Virus record (IMG/VR): IMGVR_UViG_3300046703_000126
Span: 1-35,840 of that record
From: a virus
Length of the DNA stretch: 35,840 nt
Strand: one strand, 5' to 3'
The translations under genes and the position numbers were made by a program. Position 1 is the first letter of the stretch; every line of letters starts with the position of its first letter. The notes beneath the pieces are model-generated. The model made no database searches. It saw only the letters and a program-made list of their open reading frames with translations, and was not told the origin of the DNA. Positions 14,674 to 23,074 of the stretch are shown in pieces.

Positions 14674-15149
14674 TGGTCTGTGTCCTTTTTAAACTTTGGC
14701 GTGCTTATATCGCTTGCCACGCCGCCGGCTGCCGACGTTGTAGTCAGTGCACGGGCAGTACCGTCAGGCAGTTTTAGCGCGCCTTCTACGTTGCCTTGGG
14801 TAACGTAGAGTCCTATCCCCTTTAGCATTTTTTCCGCGCGCGCGTACTCGTTTAGTATCTTTTGTTTTTCTTCGGTATTTTGATTTTCAACCCCGTTCTT
14901 ACGCAAAATCTCGTTGATTTTTGCGACGGTAATGTACAGGCAAATTTCCTTTACAATTGAAAAAGCCTTCGGGGTAGATACTTTTATATCCGAAAAGGCA
15001 TAAAAAGGATCTATCTTTCCCTCAACGTATGCTTCCGTGCGCGCTATTTCGTCCTCTGCCTCGGCGTCGGATATTAACCCGGTACCGAAAACAAGCTTTT
15101 TAAACTTAGAGAGGACGTTTGCCTTAGTGTGATACGTACCGTCTGCCAT
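14667..15149 (-). CDS. head-tail connector, Mu gp36-like (DUF1320 type)
   Basis: 160 residues of mainly helical protein: KANVLSKFKKLVFGTGLISD, then an acid-rich AEAEDEIARTEAYVEGKIDP and KEICLYITVAKINEILRKNG. This order (start of a helix that contains the dimer interface, then YVEGKI/Y) fits the Mu gp36/DUF1320 adaptor family. It sits after the capsid genes and before tail completion genes, as in Mu-like phages. It would dock below the portal. Confidence 0.68.
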   Translation of the reverse strand: MADGTYHTKANVLSKFKKLVFGTGLISDAEAEDEIARTEAYVEGKIDPFYAFSDIKVSTPKAFSIVKEICLYITVAKINEILRKNGVENQNTEEKQKILNEYARAEKMLKGIGLYVTQGNVEGALKLPDGTARALTTTSAAGGVASDISTPKFKKDTDQW

Positions 15150-15153
15150 TTAT

Positions 15154-15357
15154 CTACTCGACTATGTAATCAGCAAAATTTTTCTTTGCTTTCTTGAGCC
15201 ATTCCATAAGCCCTTCAGGAACAGCAGCGCCGGCTTTGAGTTCTTTGCCTGCCCAGACGATGTTTGTTTTTAAGGACCCTTTTGCCGGGTCCGCCTTAGG
15301 TTCGGTCGTTGTGTTTTCCGGTGCTTTGCCTGCTTTGTTTTCTGTGTCTTTTGCCAT
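15154..15357 (-). CDS. small hypothetical protein (67 aa), Mu gp35-like position
   Basis: The start at 15357 (MAKDTENKAGKAPENTTTEP) has AGGAG 7 bases upstream. A longer in-frame extension to 15582 would overlap the capsid gene deeply and is rejected. The N-terminal half is disordered; the C-terminal half (IVWAGKELKAGAAVPEGLM) resembles the short W-x-G-x-x-x-x-G-x-x-V pattern found in small proteins after the capsid gene of Mu-like phages. Function unknown. Bases 15273-15295 in it are nearly repeated at 15390-15412 in the upstream gap. Confidence 0.65.
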   Translation of the reverse strand: MAKDTENKAGKAPENTTTEPKADPAKGSLKTNIVWAGKELKAGAAVPEGLMEWLKKAKKNFADYIVE

Positions 15358-15377
15358 GTTCTTCTCCTTTGTTTTAC

Positions 15378-15423
15378 GTGGCTGCCGGGAGGACCCTTTT
15401 GCCGGGCCCGCCCGGGTTGCCAC
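15378..15423. other. GC-rich hairpin after the capsid gene
   Basis: GTGGC (15378-15382) and GCCAC (15419-15423) close an imperfect inverted repeat that continues with CCGGG/CCCGG inside. It lies in the 71-base gap between the capsid gene stop and the next gene. No T-run follows on the minus strand, so it is not a normal terminator; it may protect the 3' end of capsid mRNA or reduce read-through. Confidence 0.5.
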
Positions 15424-15428
15424 AAGTT

Positions 15429-16379
15429 TTAGGCGTTTGTATCGTAAATCAAATATCCTGCGCCTATCGTGATTAGCTTGTCTTCCCAGTTCGCGCCCGC
15501 GACTAAAACCTGTACCTGCTCGGGCCGTTTGCCTTCCGGCACGTAAGAATGTGCGTACTGTTTTGGTGCTTGGCTTGGGCAAGAAACTGACGCCCCGAAC
15601 GTCTTGGAAAATAACGCAAGAGCTGACGGAGCTATATACGCTATTATGATGTTATCGCCCCATATAAACGTATTGGTAGCCGTCTGTCCCTCTTTTGCGC
15701 TGTTGTAAATCGCTTTTCCGATTAAAATCTTGTCAACACCGAGAGCCTGCGCCATCATTTCCGGCGTGTACTGTCCGGGTGTTGCTTTTCCCGGAGAAAG
15801 GACTGAAATTATCTGCGGGTGTATCTGCAAGGCTCTGAAAGTCGGAGCCCCCATAATAATCACGTTCGCAGTTTTGCCAGTCGCAGCTTCAATCGACGCT
15901 TTGCCTGTATTTATGCGTCCAAGTACCTCGGATGTCGGTGTCGTCCACTGGTCGCCCGCTGTAAGCGTAACAGTGTACCCGGCCATAATCGTAGTCGAGG
16001 TCATTGCCGCCGCTAGCGCGTGTTCTCTGCTGCGGAGTATATTATCCGCGAGTAACGCGCCGATTATTTTCTTGGCGGGTTCCCAGCCTCCGAATCTTTC
16101 AGCGTCTGCCCTGCTGATCACATTTTCAAGTTCGTGATCGCCGACCTCAAAAGTCGCATTTTTATCGAACTTGTAACTGACCACGTTTTTCGCGAGGCCC
16201 ATGACCGCGGTTGATACGATCCTTAATGCGCCCTCATCGAGCCTGCCGAAATATCCGGTCAGGGTTTCGGAAATTACCTCGGGTAAAATCTGGCCCGCGA
16301 TATATTCCGACGGATCTGTAAAAGTCCCCTCAATGAGATACGCGACTGTAGGTTCCGGTTGTAGCGTAATGTTATTCAT
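15429..16379 (-). CDS. major capsid protein
   Basis: 316 residues starting MNNITLQPEPTVAYLIEGTF. The pattern of a short N-arm, a long helix region with ADNILRSREHALAAAMTSTT, then SEVLGRINTGKASIEAATGK and TANVIIMGAPTFRALQIHPQ matches the HK97-fold capsid proteins of Mu-like and thermophile siphoviruses. It lies right after the decoration gene and protease/scaffold gene, exactly as in those phages. Hundreds of copies would form the icosahedral shell. Confidence 0.85.
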   Translation of the reverse strand: MNNITLQPEPTVAYLIEGTFTDPSEYIAGQILPEVISETLTGYFGRLDEGALRIVSTAVMGLAKNVVSYKFDKNATFEVGDHELENVISRADAERFGGWEPAKKIIGALLADNILRSREHALAAAMTSTTIMAGYTVTLTAGDQWTTPTSEVLGRINTGKASIEAATGKTANVIIMGAPTFRALQIHPQIISVLSPGKATPGQYTPEMMAQALGVDKILIGKAIYNSAKEGQTATNTFIWGDNIIIAYIAPSALALFSKTFGASVSCPSQAPKQYAHSYVPEGKRPEQVQVLVAGANWEDKLITIGAGYLIYDTNA

Positions 16380-16391
16380 TTTTACGCCCCC

Positions 16392-16784
16392 TTATGCCGC
16401 GTAAAATGCGTTACAAGTGTAACCGCATATTACGTTGCCATCAGCAGTCGCTGCTTCTGTTGCCACAAAATAGTAATTTGTGTTGTTCGCGGTGGTTGAG
16501 ACACCTTTTCCGCCGGTGGTCATAATCACTTTCGCGTCAACCGCAATAACCGCCGACGCTGTGATTTTCGCGGGCTGATTGTTCAGCGGGATGATTTCCA
16601 TATCCCTGCCGGCAATCGCACCCTGAACGAGTATTCCGCACACGGTGGCTGACGTTGCTATTTCGACTACTTTATTCGCGTCAGTTGACGTGCTGGAAAA
16701 CTTTACAAAAACCCACGAAAATGCCGACAGATCTGTGGTGGCTGTCGCTACGAATGGTATTGGTTTTTCTAGCATTGCTCCCAT
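16392..16784 (-). CDS. capsid decoration/head fibre protein (DUF2190-like)
   Basis: 130 residues, small-residue rich, beta-type: PIPFVATATTDLSAFSWVFV, CGILVQGAIAGRDMEIIPL and ITASAVIAVDAKVIMTTGGK. The internal pattern A-I-A-G-x-x-M-x-x-x-x-x-G/N, followed by I-x-A-x-x-x-V-x-x-D, is typical of DUF2190 head decoration proteins, which sit on the outside of the shell. It lies between the protease/scaffold and the capsid gene, in the slot used by such proteins in Mu-like heads. Confidence 0.72.
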   Translation of the reverse strand: MGAMLEKPIPFVATATTDLSAFSWVFVKFSSTSTDANKVVEIATSATVCGILVQGAIAGRDMEIIPLNNQPAKITASAVIAVDAKVIMTTGGKGVSTTANNTNYYFVATEAATADGNVICGYTCNAFYAA

Positions 16785-16786
16785 GT

Positions 16787-17353
16787 TTATTTGCCTCCTT
16801 TGGCCGCTATCGCTTTAGCTTTTTCATAGGCTTCTGCGTGCGAGAGTTTCTTTCCGACTTTTTCAGCCTCTATCTGCAATCCCTTCGCGGAAGCAATGAT
16901 CGCTTCCTCTCCGGACAACTGCGTCCCGTCTGTTGCCTTGCCCGTAGGCGCTACCTTTTTGGACATGAGCGCCAAGGTTCCTTCCGCAAAAGACAGGTCC
17001 TCGAGTGACAGCTGTTTTACAAACACATGCTGTTTCGCCGGGTCCGTCTCTTCTATTTCAGCCTTCGACAGCTTTATGTCCGTCACTGCCAGTACTTTCA
17101 GCGCTGTTATCTTTTCCTCGCGCGCCTTTGCGAGTACGGCCGCCTGAGCGTCCTTTATGGTCTTTAGCTCCGTTTCCTTTGTGGACAGCGTGCCTTTGAC
17201 CGTTATCAACTCGGCTTTTACCGTGGAGAGTTCGCCTACTGCTTCATCCCTGCCCTTAGAGAGCGTTGTTATAGCTTCAACAATCGCTTCCTCGGAGGCT
17301 TCGGCTGATAGCTTTATCCCCTTGGTTCCAAGAATTGCTATTATCTGTTTCAT
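16787..17353 (-). CDS. capsid scaffold, internal-start product
   Basis: An in-frame internal ATG at 17353 begins MKQIIAILGTKGIKLSAEAS and is preceded by GGAGGA about 11 bases upstream. The product of 188 residues is highly helical with long heptad-like stretches (TVKAELITVKGTLSTKETEL), the hallmark of capsid scaffolds. Lambda Nu3 and Mu Z arise the same way from within a protease gene. The protein should guide shell assembly and then be removed by the protease. Confidence 0.65.
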   Translation of the reverse strand: MKQIIAILGTKGIKLSAEASEEAIVEAITTLSKGRDEAVGELSTVKAELITVKGTLSTKETELKTIKDAQAAVLAKAREEKITALKVLAVTDIKLSKAEIEETDPAKQHVFVKQLSLEDLSFAEGTLALMSKKVAPTGKATDGTQLSGEEAIIASAKGLQIEAEKVGKKLSHAEAYEKAKAIAAKGGK

Positions 17354-17977
17354 CTTGGATTGTTCCTCCTTCTTTTGATTTTTTAAATCGTTTTCAATCC
17401 GCAGCTGCTCTGCCCGCTGTGCTTCCCGTTCTTCGTGTTTCTGTGTCAATGTCGATAATGCCATGGGCATAAGTTCCATGCAAAACGGATCACTTGTCAG
17501 CGCTCCGCCCACCAACACGTTCGCCGTTGCCTGCCCTGTTTGGTCATCGACATATACCGGGTCTGATCCGTAGTACTCTATGGATGTGTACTCTTTGCCC
17601 TCCACTTTGTTCGCCTTTATGGCGTCTGGAGTGACTTGAGCTTTCATCCAAAGCGATTTTACTCTCTGCCCGGTGCTTAATGTTTTATCTTCTGCCTTTA
17701 CATCAACAATCCAGCCCGCAAATTCAGAAGCCCAATGTTCAAAATTAAGTTTGAGCCGGAATCTTCCGTTCGCGTCTGGCCAGCGTCTAACAGTTCCATT
17801 TTTAAAGTTCCTGACAAAATCTAAAATCATTGCGTCCGTGATCGCGAACGTACCTTTGTAGGTACCTGTTGAATCGAAAGAGTGTGTGGCCTCAAACCAA
17901 TCGCCCTCTTTTAAAGCAAGCCTGTTTTCGGCTGTCAGTTTTATCGCGATGATACTTTGATTTTTTAAATCATTCAT
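16787..17977 (-). CDS. prohead protease-scaffold, Mu gpI-like
   Basis: 396 residues from ATG 17977, which overlaps the portal stop as ATGA and has a perfect AGGAGG 8 bases upstream; an upstream ATG at 18010 is less likely. The N-terminal about 190 residues fit Mu gpI-type maturation proteases: LKLNFEHWASEFAGWIVDVK, then KEYTSIEYYGSDPVYVDDQTG and VGGALTSDPF, with His and Ser positions expected for this fold (catalytic triad not proven here). The C-terminal half is a helical scaffold with its own internal start. The fusion allows scaffold and protease to share the interior of the prohead. Confidence 0.75.
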   Translation of the reverse strand: MNDLKNQSIIAIKLTAENRLALKEGDWFEATHSFDSTGTYKGTFAITDAMILDFVRNFKNGTVRRWPDANGRFRLKLNFEHWASEFAGWIVDVKAEDKTLSTGQRVKSLWMKAQVTPDAIKANKVEGKEYTSIEYYGSDPVYVDDQTGQATANVLVGGALTSDPFCMELMPMALSTLTQKHEEREAQRAEQLRIENDLKNQKKEEQSKMKQIIAILGTKGIKLSAEASEEAIVEAITTLSKGRDEAVGELSTVKAELITVKGTLSTKETELKTIKDAQAAVLAKAREEKITALKVLAVTDIKLSKAEIEETDPAKQHVFVKQLSLEDLSFAEGTLALMSKKVAPTGKATDGTQLSGEEAIIASAKGLQIEAEKVGKKLSHAEAYEKAKAIAAKGGK

Positions 17978-20412
17978 GCCGCTATCCTCCTGCTGATTAT
18001 TCCCTTCCACATGGCAGGGATATCGTGATTGTGTTTATGACTTAAGGTAGACTGCGCGGCGACTACAGACGCGGGCACATCCCAGCCGTCCCACGTCTCA
18101 GGCTGTTCTTCGTCGGACATGATCGGGATCTTGTAAGATTCGCATGACCAGTGATTCGGTGGCGAACGCAACTCAATGTCCGGATCTCCCTCGCGCGCGG
18201 TACGCCCGGCTAGCCATGTGCAGATATCCGTTACGGGTGAGTCGTTCATGTATATCCAGCCGGTTATTGTTATGCCCGCGTTTTCGTATGTTTCATCACG
18301 ACCCACATCGAGCGCAGACGGGATAATTGCGCCGGCGCCGAGGTTATTGGCCGAGCCTTTCCAGTCGTCCATGGCCTGCCGCGTTTGAAATAATATCTCT
18401 GCGTCAGTTAAGTTCTGATCTGCTGCTTTCTTCACGGCCAGCAAAGCTTCCTTGCCAAAAGTATCGGTCATGACCTTAAGCGTTACCGCGGCTGTTGATT
18501 TAACCCACTTTTTATTTTTAGGCAGGAAGTCATCTACCCCCGCCAGCTGTGATAAGGACAGGCCCGCTTTCTTTGCGGCCACTATCTGTTTGCCCTGGGC
18601 TTTTCCTACCTTCACGGCGCCGACAATGCCGTCAGTCAGCACGCCTCTTAGATTGGCGGTAAATCCGAGTTCAATATTTGCTACTGCTCCGACTTTATTG
18701 TCCTGGTTAAATTTGAGCTTATTCTCAACATCGTTTAAATATTTATCCTGAATCACCTGCAGGGCGGAATGAACATCCTTGTTCCACGAATCAGTTACGT
18801 TTGTGAGCTCTTCGGTCATGTCCTTAAACTTTATTTTGCCTGTGATTGATTTGATATACGCGGCGTCCTGTCTGGACAGGGTTGACATTTTGCTTTTATC
18901 TTTTGCGGGCATGTCCTCGGCGGGTTTGCCCTTTGCGTCTTTGCCGTCTGTCGGAGCGGCTTCGGGTGTGCTGTCCTCATCAGCAGGCTGGTCTTCAGGT
19001 GTATTCGGGTCGGGAATAACCGGTTCAGGCACTTTTTGATCAGGATCAGACGCGGCCATGATTTTAAGCTCAGGCAGTTTGTGCCGTTTGCGCAAATATG
19101 CCTCGTCTTCAGGCTGCGGCGTATACACGCCCATGTTGTAATAATAATTCAACATCCTTGCACGTTCCTCCCCTGCCTTTTCGTCCAGCTCGCCTTTAAG
19201 TACGGGATACTCAGCCTGTTCGCCGAAGTTGTAAATTATCAGGTCGTTCCACATACGCTGTGTTTTCTCGCAGATGTATTTTAGTTTTCCGGCAATCATG
19301 GAAAAGAAGAAATCAATATCAGCAACACCGAGGTTGTACGCCCCGCCATTCCCGCCCTGTCCGAGTTCCGAGAACGCGGCCGCGCCGCACTTGGCTATGT
19401 TTGTGTCCTCGAGTTTTATGGAGTTTATGACTGCGTCAGCTTTAAAATCAATGTTTATAATCTCAATGTCGAACCCCTCAAATTTATCGTTGTTCATGGT
19501 CCCCGTCTTTTTTAAATAAGCGTTTTCATGCACGACATAGTTGCTGACTGCCTCCAAAAAGGCTTCTTCTTCTGCCGTGCCGACTTTATTCGGTGGCACA
19601 GTGATCACAGGCAGACCCATAGACGCTTTTTCGAGTCCTATGCCGAGTAACTTGTAATAAATATTCTTTCTCCACCAGGGACCGTAAGCAGTACGCAGGA
19701 CCGAGCGACCCTCGACATTGCCGCCTTTTCTTTTTTCGCTGAGGACAATCAGGTCTTCGCCCGGAATCCATGCGTCGGAAAATGGGGTTGAATAATTTGT
19801 TTGCTGATGTACTTCGATGATATCGCCGCGGGTGTCCATTTTCCAGCCGACAAGGCTGGTCTGGTCTCGGAAACCCATGGTGTGCAAACGCCAGATAAGC
19901 CCGAACTTGGGATGTTTATATGCTTCATAATCCAGCGGTTCAAATACAGCGTTACCAAAAAAGATATGACTGCCGAGGTCGTTTAAATTCTCGTCTGATG
20001 TCTTATTGAATCCATGCGCCCACTGCCACTCACACAACTCAGCATGTTTGTCCCCGCCGGCTACATCTGGAATCGAAAAGTTGAATGTCGCGGCTTTTAT
20101 GATGCCCATAATTGATGTCTCGAGCAGGCCTACCTGATAATCCGAACGAAGCATTTTCTCAAACGTAATTGCGGCCTGATATCCCCTTAAGTCGCTTATA
20201 TATTCCTCGTTGAATACATCACCCCACATGCGCGTGGCCACAACACCGGCAGACTTCTTTTTCTTTGCGTTCTCTGCCTTGTCAGCTGCGACAAGCTGTT
20301 CGGCTGTATATACTCTCTGATTTGGCGTGAGGTTTTGCAGTCTGTTTGCCAGTGCTTCGGGCGAGCTTATGGATGTGTGTCTGACGTTGAGTTTCATGGT
20401 ATTTTTTTTCAT
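17974..20412 (-). CDS. portal protein (DUF935-like) fused to a MuF-like head protein
   Basis: 812 residues. Residues 1 to about 460 match Mu gp29-type portals (DUF935): EYISDLRGYQAAITFEKMLR, AWIPGEDLIVL, GRSVLRTAYGPWWRKNIYYK and FSELGQGGNGG. A Pro/Asp/Ala-rich linker (about 465-520) follows. The last 280 residues resemble MuF/SPP1 gp7-type minor head proteins, ending in DICTWLAGRTAREGDPD and SPPNHWSCESY, the usual Cys and PP-N-H-x-x-C block. In Mu the two are separate genes. A GAGG stands 8 bases before ATG 20412. The portal part forms the DNA channel. Confidence 0.82.
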   Translation of the reverse strand: MKKNTMKLNVRHTSISSPEALANRLQNLTPNQRVYTAEQLVAADKAENAKKKKSAGVVATRMWGDVFNEEYISDLRGYQAAITFEKMLRSDYQVGLLETSIMGIIKAATFNFSIPDVAGGDKHAELCEWQWAHGFNKTSDENLNDLGSHIFFGNAVFEPLDYEAYKHPKFGLIWRLHTMGFRDQTSLVGWKMDTRGDIIEVHQQTNYSTPFSDAWIPGEDLIVLSEKRKGGNVEGRSVLRTAYGPWWRKNIYYKLLGIGLEKASMGLPVITVPPNKVGTAEEEAFLEAVSNYVVHENAYLKKTGTMNNDKFEGFDIEIINIDFKADAVINSIKLEDTNIAKCGAAAFSELGQGGNGGAYNLGVADIDFFFSMIAGKLKYICEKTQRMWNDLIIYNFGEQAEYPVLKGELDEKAGEERARMLNYYYNMGVYTPQPEDEAYLRKRHKLPELKIMAASDPDQKVPEPVIPDPNTPEDQPADEDSTPEAAPTDGKDAKGKPAEDMPAKDKSKMSTLSRQDAAYIKSITGKIKFKDMTEELTNVTDSWNKDVHSALQVIQDKYLNDVENKLKFNQDNKVGAVANIELGFTANLRGVLTDGIVGAVKVGKAQGKQIVAAKKAGLSLSQLAGVDDFLPKNKKWVKSTAAVTLKVMTDTFGKEALLAVKKAADQNLTDAEILFQTRQAMDDWKGSANNLGAGAIIPSALDVGRDETYENAGITITGWIYMNDSPVTDICTWLAGRTAREGDPDIELRSPPNHWSCESYKIPIMSDEEQPETWDGWDVPASVVAAQSTLSHKHNHDIPAMWKGIISRRIAA

Positions 20413-21855
20413 TTACCACGCCTCGTTTTTATAAGATGTGGTATTTTGTTTTTTATCGTGTTTGTATACAGCTTCGGGCCGCACAGGCGCGAACGTCAGA
20501 GCCAGTGAATCAGCTTCGTCCGGACTTTCGCCGTCTACAAGCAACATGTCTTCCTTGGGCTGTATTTGTATATTGCCACTGCTGTCAATGCGGTACTTAA
20601 TAAGCTTAAGCTGGGCAAAGAGTTCGTCGTTATGTTCAATTGCTCCCGGATCCCCGTCAAATTCACCCTCGCCTTTTGCCCACTGTCTGAGCCGCCAGTA
20701 ACACTGTGCCCGGACATTCTTGTACTGTATTTTGCTGTTCGGTATCTGGTCCGCTTTGCCACCCAATATAACAGCATTCACAAAGTAGTTTTGTTCCCTA
20801 AGTCTGTCGGTAACACCGCCGCCTAAGCCAGCATCGTCCAGGGCGACAGAATGCGGCTTCATGTCCCATTCCTGCATGGCTTCGATACACAAGCCCACGG
20901 GCTGCATTACGTTCGGCGTTTGCGAGGATTTAATAACCTTTGCCTTATTGCCATTGCGCAGGGTCAAGGACGTACGATTGCCGCCCCTGCCTATGTCAAC
21001 ACCGAGGATGTTTTCTCTGCTCTTTTCCATTACCACAGGAGCCGCGAGCGATTCGACTTCTTCGTCTGTTAAAAGCTGTTGATATCCTTCTTCATCTACA
21101 GCATTTGCCGCAGGGAATTTGCATTCATAAAAAACCGAAAAGAACATCTGTTTCCGCATTTCGGCTATGAATTCAGGAGTGAAGCGCCCTTCTTCCAGAG
21201 CGACTTTATAATCAATCCAAATTTTATGCGTTGTTTTATCTGTCATGGTTCTGTAAAAGTGATTGCGCCTTAAGGGATTTGCAAATTCATATAGGCGGCT
21301 GTTTTTACTGCCGCCCAACATGCGCATTATAAAAGCGTAAAGGTCGTCATTCATCAGGACAGAGTCATCGATGTATATATCATCCGCGCCTTCGCCCAGG
21401 AGCTTCTCGCCTAGCCTTTTGCTGTTCCTGTTTTCGGCTGAAAGTATCTTTATCTGCCCGCCGCGCTTGAATGTGAGATGATCACGCCGGCGTTCCCTGC
21501 GTAACCGCTCAAGGGCGCCGCCGTCAATGGCGAGCTGTGATGAAAATACTTCATGGTCAAAGATATGCTGATTGACCTGGTGCATTATGATTTCGGCCTT
21601 TGCTTTTGTGCCGCCGATTATGATTTGCTTGCGCGGCAGGAGTATGCCTTTAATTATTATTCCGCAACCTGCCGAAGTTGACTTGCCATACTGGGTAGGG
21701 GCGATCACGCCCACGCGCGGGTGAGGCATTAAGACTATCTCGTCAATAACATCGCGCTGGGTTTTTGTGAATTCAAGCGGCTTATTGCTTTCATCATGAA
21801 AAAGACCGACAAACTCATTTAACATTGCGACTTTATCGGGAGTGGCACAGATCAT
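20413..21855 (-). CDS. terL: terminase large subunit
   Basis: 480 residues. The ATPase part has a Walker A-like APTQYGKST at 52-60 (Lys58) and a Walker B-like DDIYIDDS at 158-165. The nuclease part begins with GVDIGRGGNRTSL at about residue 285, the first acidic strand of the RNase H-like fold, and has further Asp positions (ALDDAGLGG; DSLALTF). It is coupled by ATGA to the small subunit. It packages DNA into the prohead and cuts it; whether by headful or at a cos site cannot be told from this sequence. Confidence 0.92.
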   Translation of the reverse strand: MICATPDKVAMLNEFVGLFHDESNKPLEFTKTQRDVIDEIVLMPHPRVGVIAPTQYGKSTSAGCGIIIKGILLPRKQIIIGGTKAKAEIIMHQVNQHIFDHEVFSSQLAIDGGALERLRRERRRDHLTFKRGGQIKILSAENRNSKRLGEKLLGEGADDIYIDDSVLMNDDLYAFIMRMLGGSKNSRLYEFANPLRRNHFYRTMTDKTTHKIWIDYKVALEEGRFTPEFIAEMRKQMFFSVFYECKFPAANAVDEEGYQQLLTDEEVESLAAPVVMEKSRENILGVDIGRGGNRTSLTLRNGNKAKVIKSSQTPNVMQPVGLCIEAMQEWDMKPHSVALDDAGLGGGVTDRLREQNYFVNAVILGGKADQIPNSKIQYKNVRAQCYWRLRQWAKGEGEFDGDPGAIEHNDELFAQLKLIKYRIDSSGNIQIQPKEDMLLVDGESPDEADSLALTFAPVRPEAVYKHDKKQNTTSYKNEAW

Positions 21856-22298
21856 TTACTGGCCCCGATTATTTTGGCGGCCTTTTCGAGCATCTGATCC
21901 ATTTTGCTCATTGAGCTTTCGTCTGCCTTATGCTCAATCTTCTGGATGTTTTCCCAGCGGCCCTTACTGCGGTTAACCAGGTAAAAGATTGTCAGCGTTG
22001 TATTGCCTGTCTTTATCTGCTTGACCATTTCAGACTCAACCAATCCACAACACGCCTGCTCTGCTTCAACAAACAACTGGTTAAAGGCTTTATCCTCTTT
22101 GCGCCACGTCTGAACCTGTCTCTCAGATATGCCAGACGCTTTTGCAGCCACATAAATTATGCCTACACTGTCAATAAATTGTTTTAAGAAGAGTGCTTTT
22201 TTGTGGGTTGTACGTTCCTGTTCCCTTTTATGTATAGAAGTTTTGGAAGTTTTAGTTTTGGGTTTATCTGTTGACTTCGTTATTTTCTTTGCGCCCAT
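21852..22298 (-). CDS. terS: terminase small subunit
   Basis: 148 residues. A lysine-rich N-terminal tail is followed by a helix-turn-helix-like segment (GIIYVAAKASGISERQVQTW) and a helical oligomerisation region with VESEMVKQIKTGNTTLTIFY, a pattern of small terminase subunits of the helix-turn-helix type. It is the first late gene, 45-73 bases downstream of a candidate promoter, and is followed with an ATGA overlap by terL. It should recognise packaging DNA and stimulate the large subunit. Confidence 0.85.
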   Translation of the reverse strand: MGAKKITKSTDKPKTKTSKTSIHKREQERTTHKKALFLKQFIDSVGIIYVAAKASGISERQVQTWRKEDKAFNQLFVEAEQACCGLVESEMVKQIKTGNTTLTIFYLVNRSKGRWENIQKIEHKADESSMSKMDQMLEKAAKIIGASK

Positions 22299-22342
22299 TA
22301 AGCGTTTTCTCCCGTGTTTGTGAGATTATCTTGCTTGCCGGG

Positions 22343-22371
22343 AGTATTACAGATAGACAAGGGATTGTCAA
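22343..22371 (-). promoter_or_regulatory. candidate late promoter upstream of the terminase genes
   Basis: On the minus strand TTGACA (22366-22371) is followed after 17 bases by AATACT (22343-22348, four of six consensus positions). It is the only sigma70-like site between the end of the early genes and terS, with a 45-base distance to the terS start. The weaker -10 compared with the early pair suggests that an activator or delayed timing may be needed. Confidence 0.55.
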
Positions 22372-22380
22372 AAAGTAGTG

Positions 22381-22397
22381 TGTGTAAAAATTACACA
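22381..22397. promoter_or_regulatory. palindrome upstream of the late promoter
   Basis: TGTGTAA and TTACACA form a perfect 7-bp inverted repeat around AAA, centred about 20 bases upstream of the -35 box of the late promoter. It could be an activator or repressor site. On the minus strand it can also form a small hairpin followed by CACTACTTTTT, so a weak terminator for the lipoprotein gene is an alternative. Confidence 0.4.
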
Positions 22398-22447
22398 ATT
22401 ATGATTTTAAAATTGGCAGGATTGTAGCTGTGTTTATTATGCTATAT

Positions 22448-23032
22448 TCATTTTCTATATTCTTCATAATCCTTTTTCATTACTTCATTAAAAAACTCTC
22501 TCATCAACACAAAATTCTCGGGCAAAAATTCCCCGGTTATAGTCTGTTCTCTTCCCTTAACGGTCATCACTACATTGCTGGCATTTATTATTTCAAGAAG
22601 TTCTTTTTCGTAAATCCGATATTCCGCTCTCTCTTTAGTCAAAGACAAATCATATCCAAAATATTCTTTTTCCCTATCTTCCCAGCTCCCCTTTTCGGAA
22701 GATAAAGTTATTCTCTTTCCATCTACTTTAAGAGTGAGACTTTCGCCTTCTTTTATTCCTATTTCTGTTCGTCCCGCATAAGACAAAACTATGAAATAAT
22801 AGGCCACATCATACTTCTGCATCTTCTTTTTTATCTGAACTGGTAAAAACCCAATATAATCACTGGCATTTGATAATATTATTGGATTATAGACCAATGA
22901 TGTTTGTATGGTATTTTCATAATCGTTAAAACTTTTTGACAACTTATACGGAGTAGATTTTATTGTTTCCCTTAAACTACACGCACCCATTAAAAACGAC
23001 AGCAACAGAATCACAAGCAATTTAATTTTCAT
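22448..23032 (-). CDS. lipoprotein, AT-rich (moron-like)
   Basis: 194 residues. Signal MKIKLLVILLLSFLMGACS with lipobox-like M-G-A-C at 15-18; Cys18 would be acylated. The mature protein is charged and alpha/beta with no family recognised. The DNA is visibly more AT-rich than neighbouring genes and favours A/T-ending codons, and the gene stands between the early and late blocks with short non-coding gaps on both sides. This is the profile of a moron. A role in excluding other phages or altering the envelope is possible but unproven. Confidence 0.7.
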   Translation of the reverse strand: MKIKLLVILLLSFLMGACSLRETIKSTPYKLSKSFNDYENTIQTSLVYNPIILSNASDYIGFLPVQIKKKMQKYDVAYYFIVLSYAGRTEIGIKEGESLTLKVDGKRITLSSEKGSWEDREKEYFGYDLSLTKERAEYRIYEKELLEIINASNVVMTVKGREQTITGEFLPENFVLMREFFNEVMKKDYEEYRK

Positions 23033-23074
23033 TCTATTCCCCCTTTTTTATTTTATTAATATATATTCGCATAT

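Noticed and set aside
15154-15582. 142-codon version of the small gene after the capsid gene
   Set aside because: The first 75 codons overlap the capsid gene and lack a ribosome site; the ATG at 15357 has AGGAG.
22309-22344. CTCCCG/CGGGAG inverted repeat as a terS leader hairpin
   Set aside because: Its upstream arm overlaps the -10 box and would not be transcribed; a DNA operator remains possible but unsupported.
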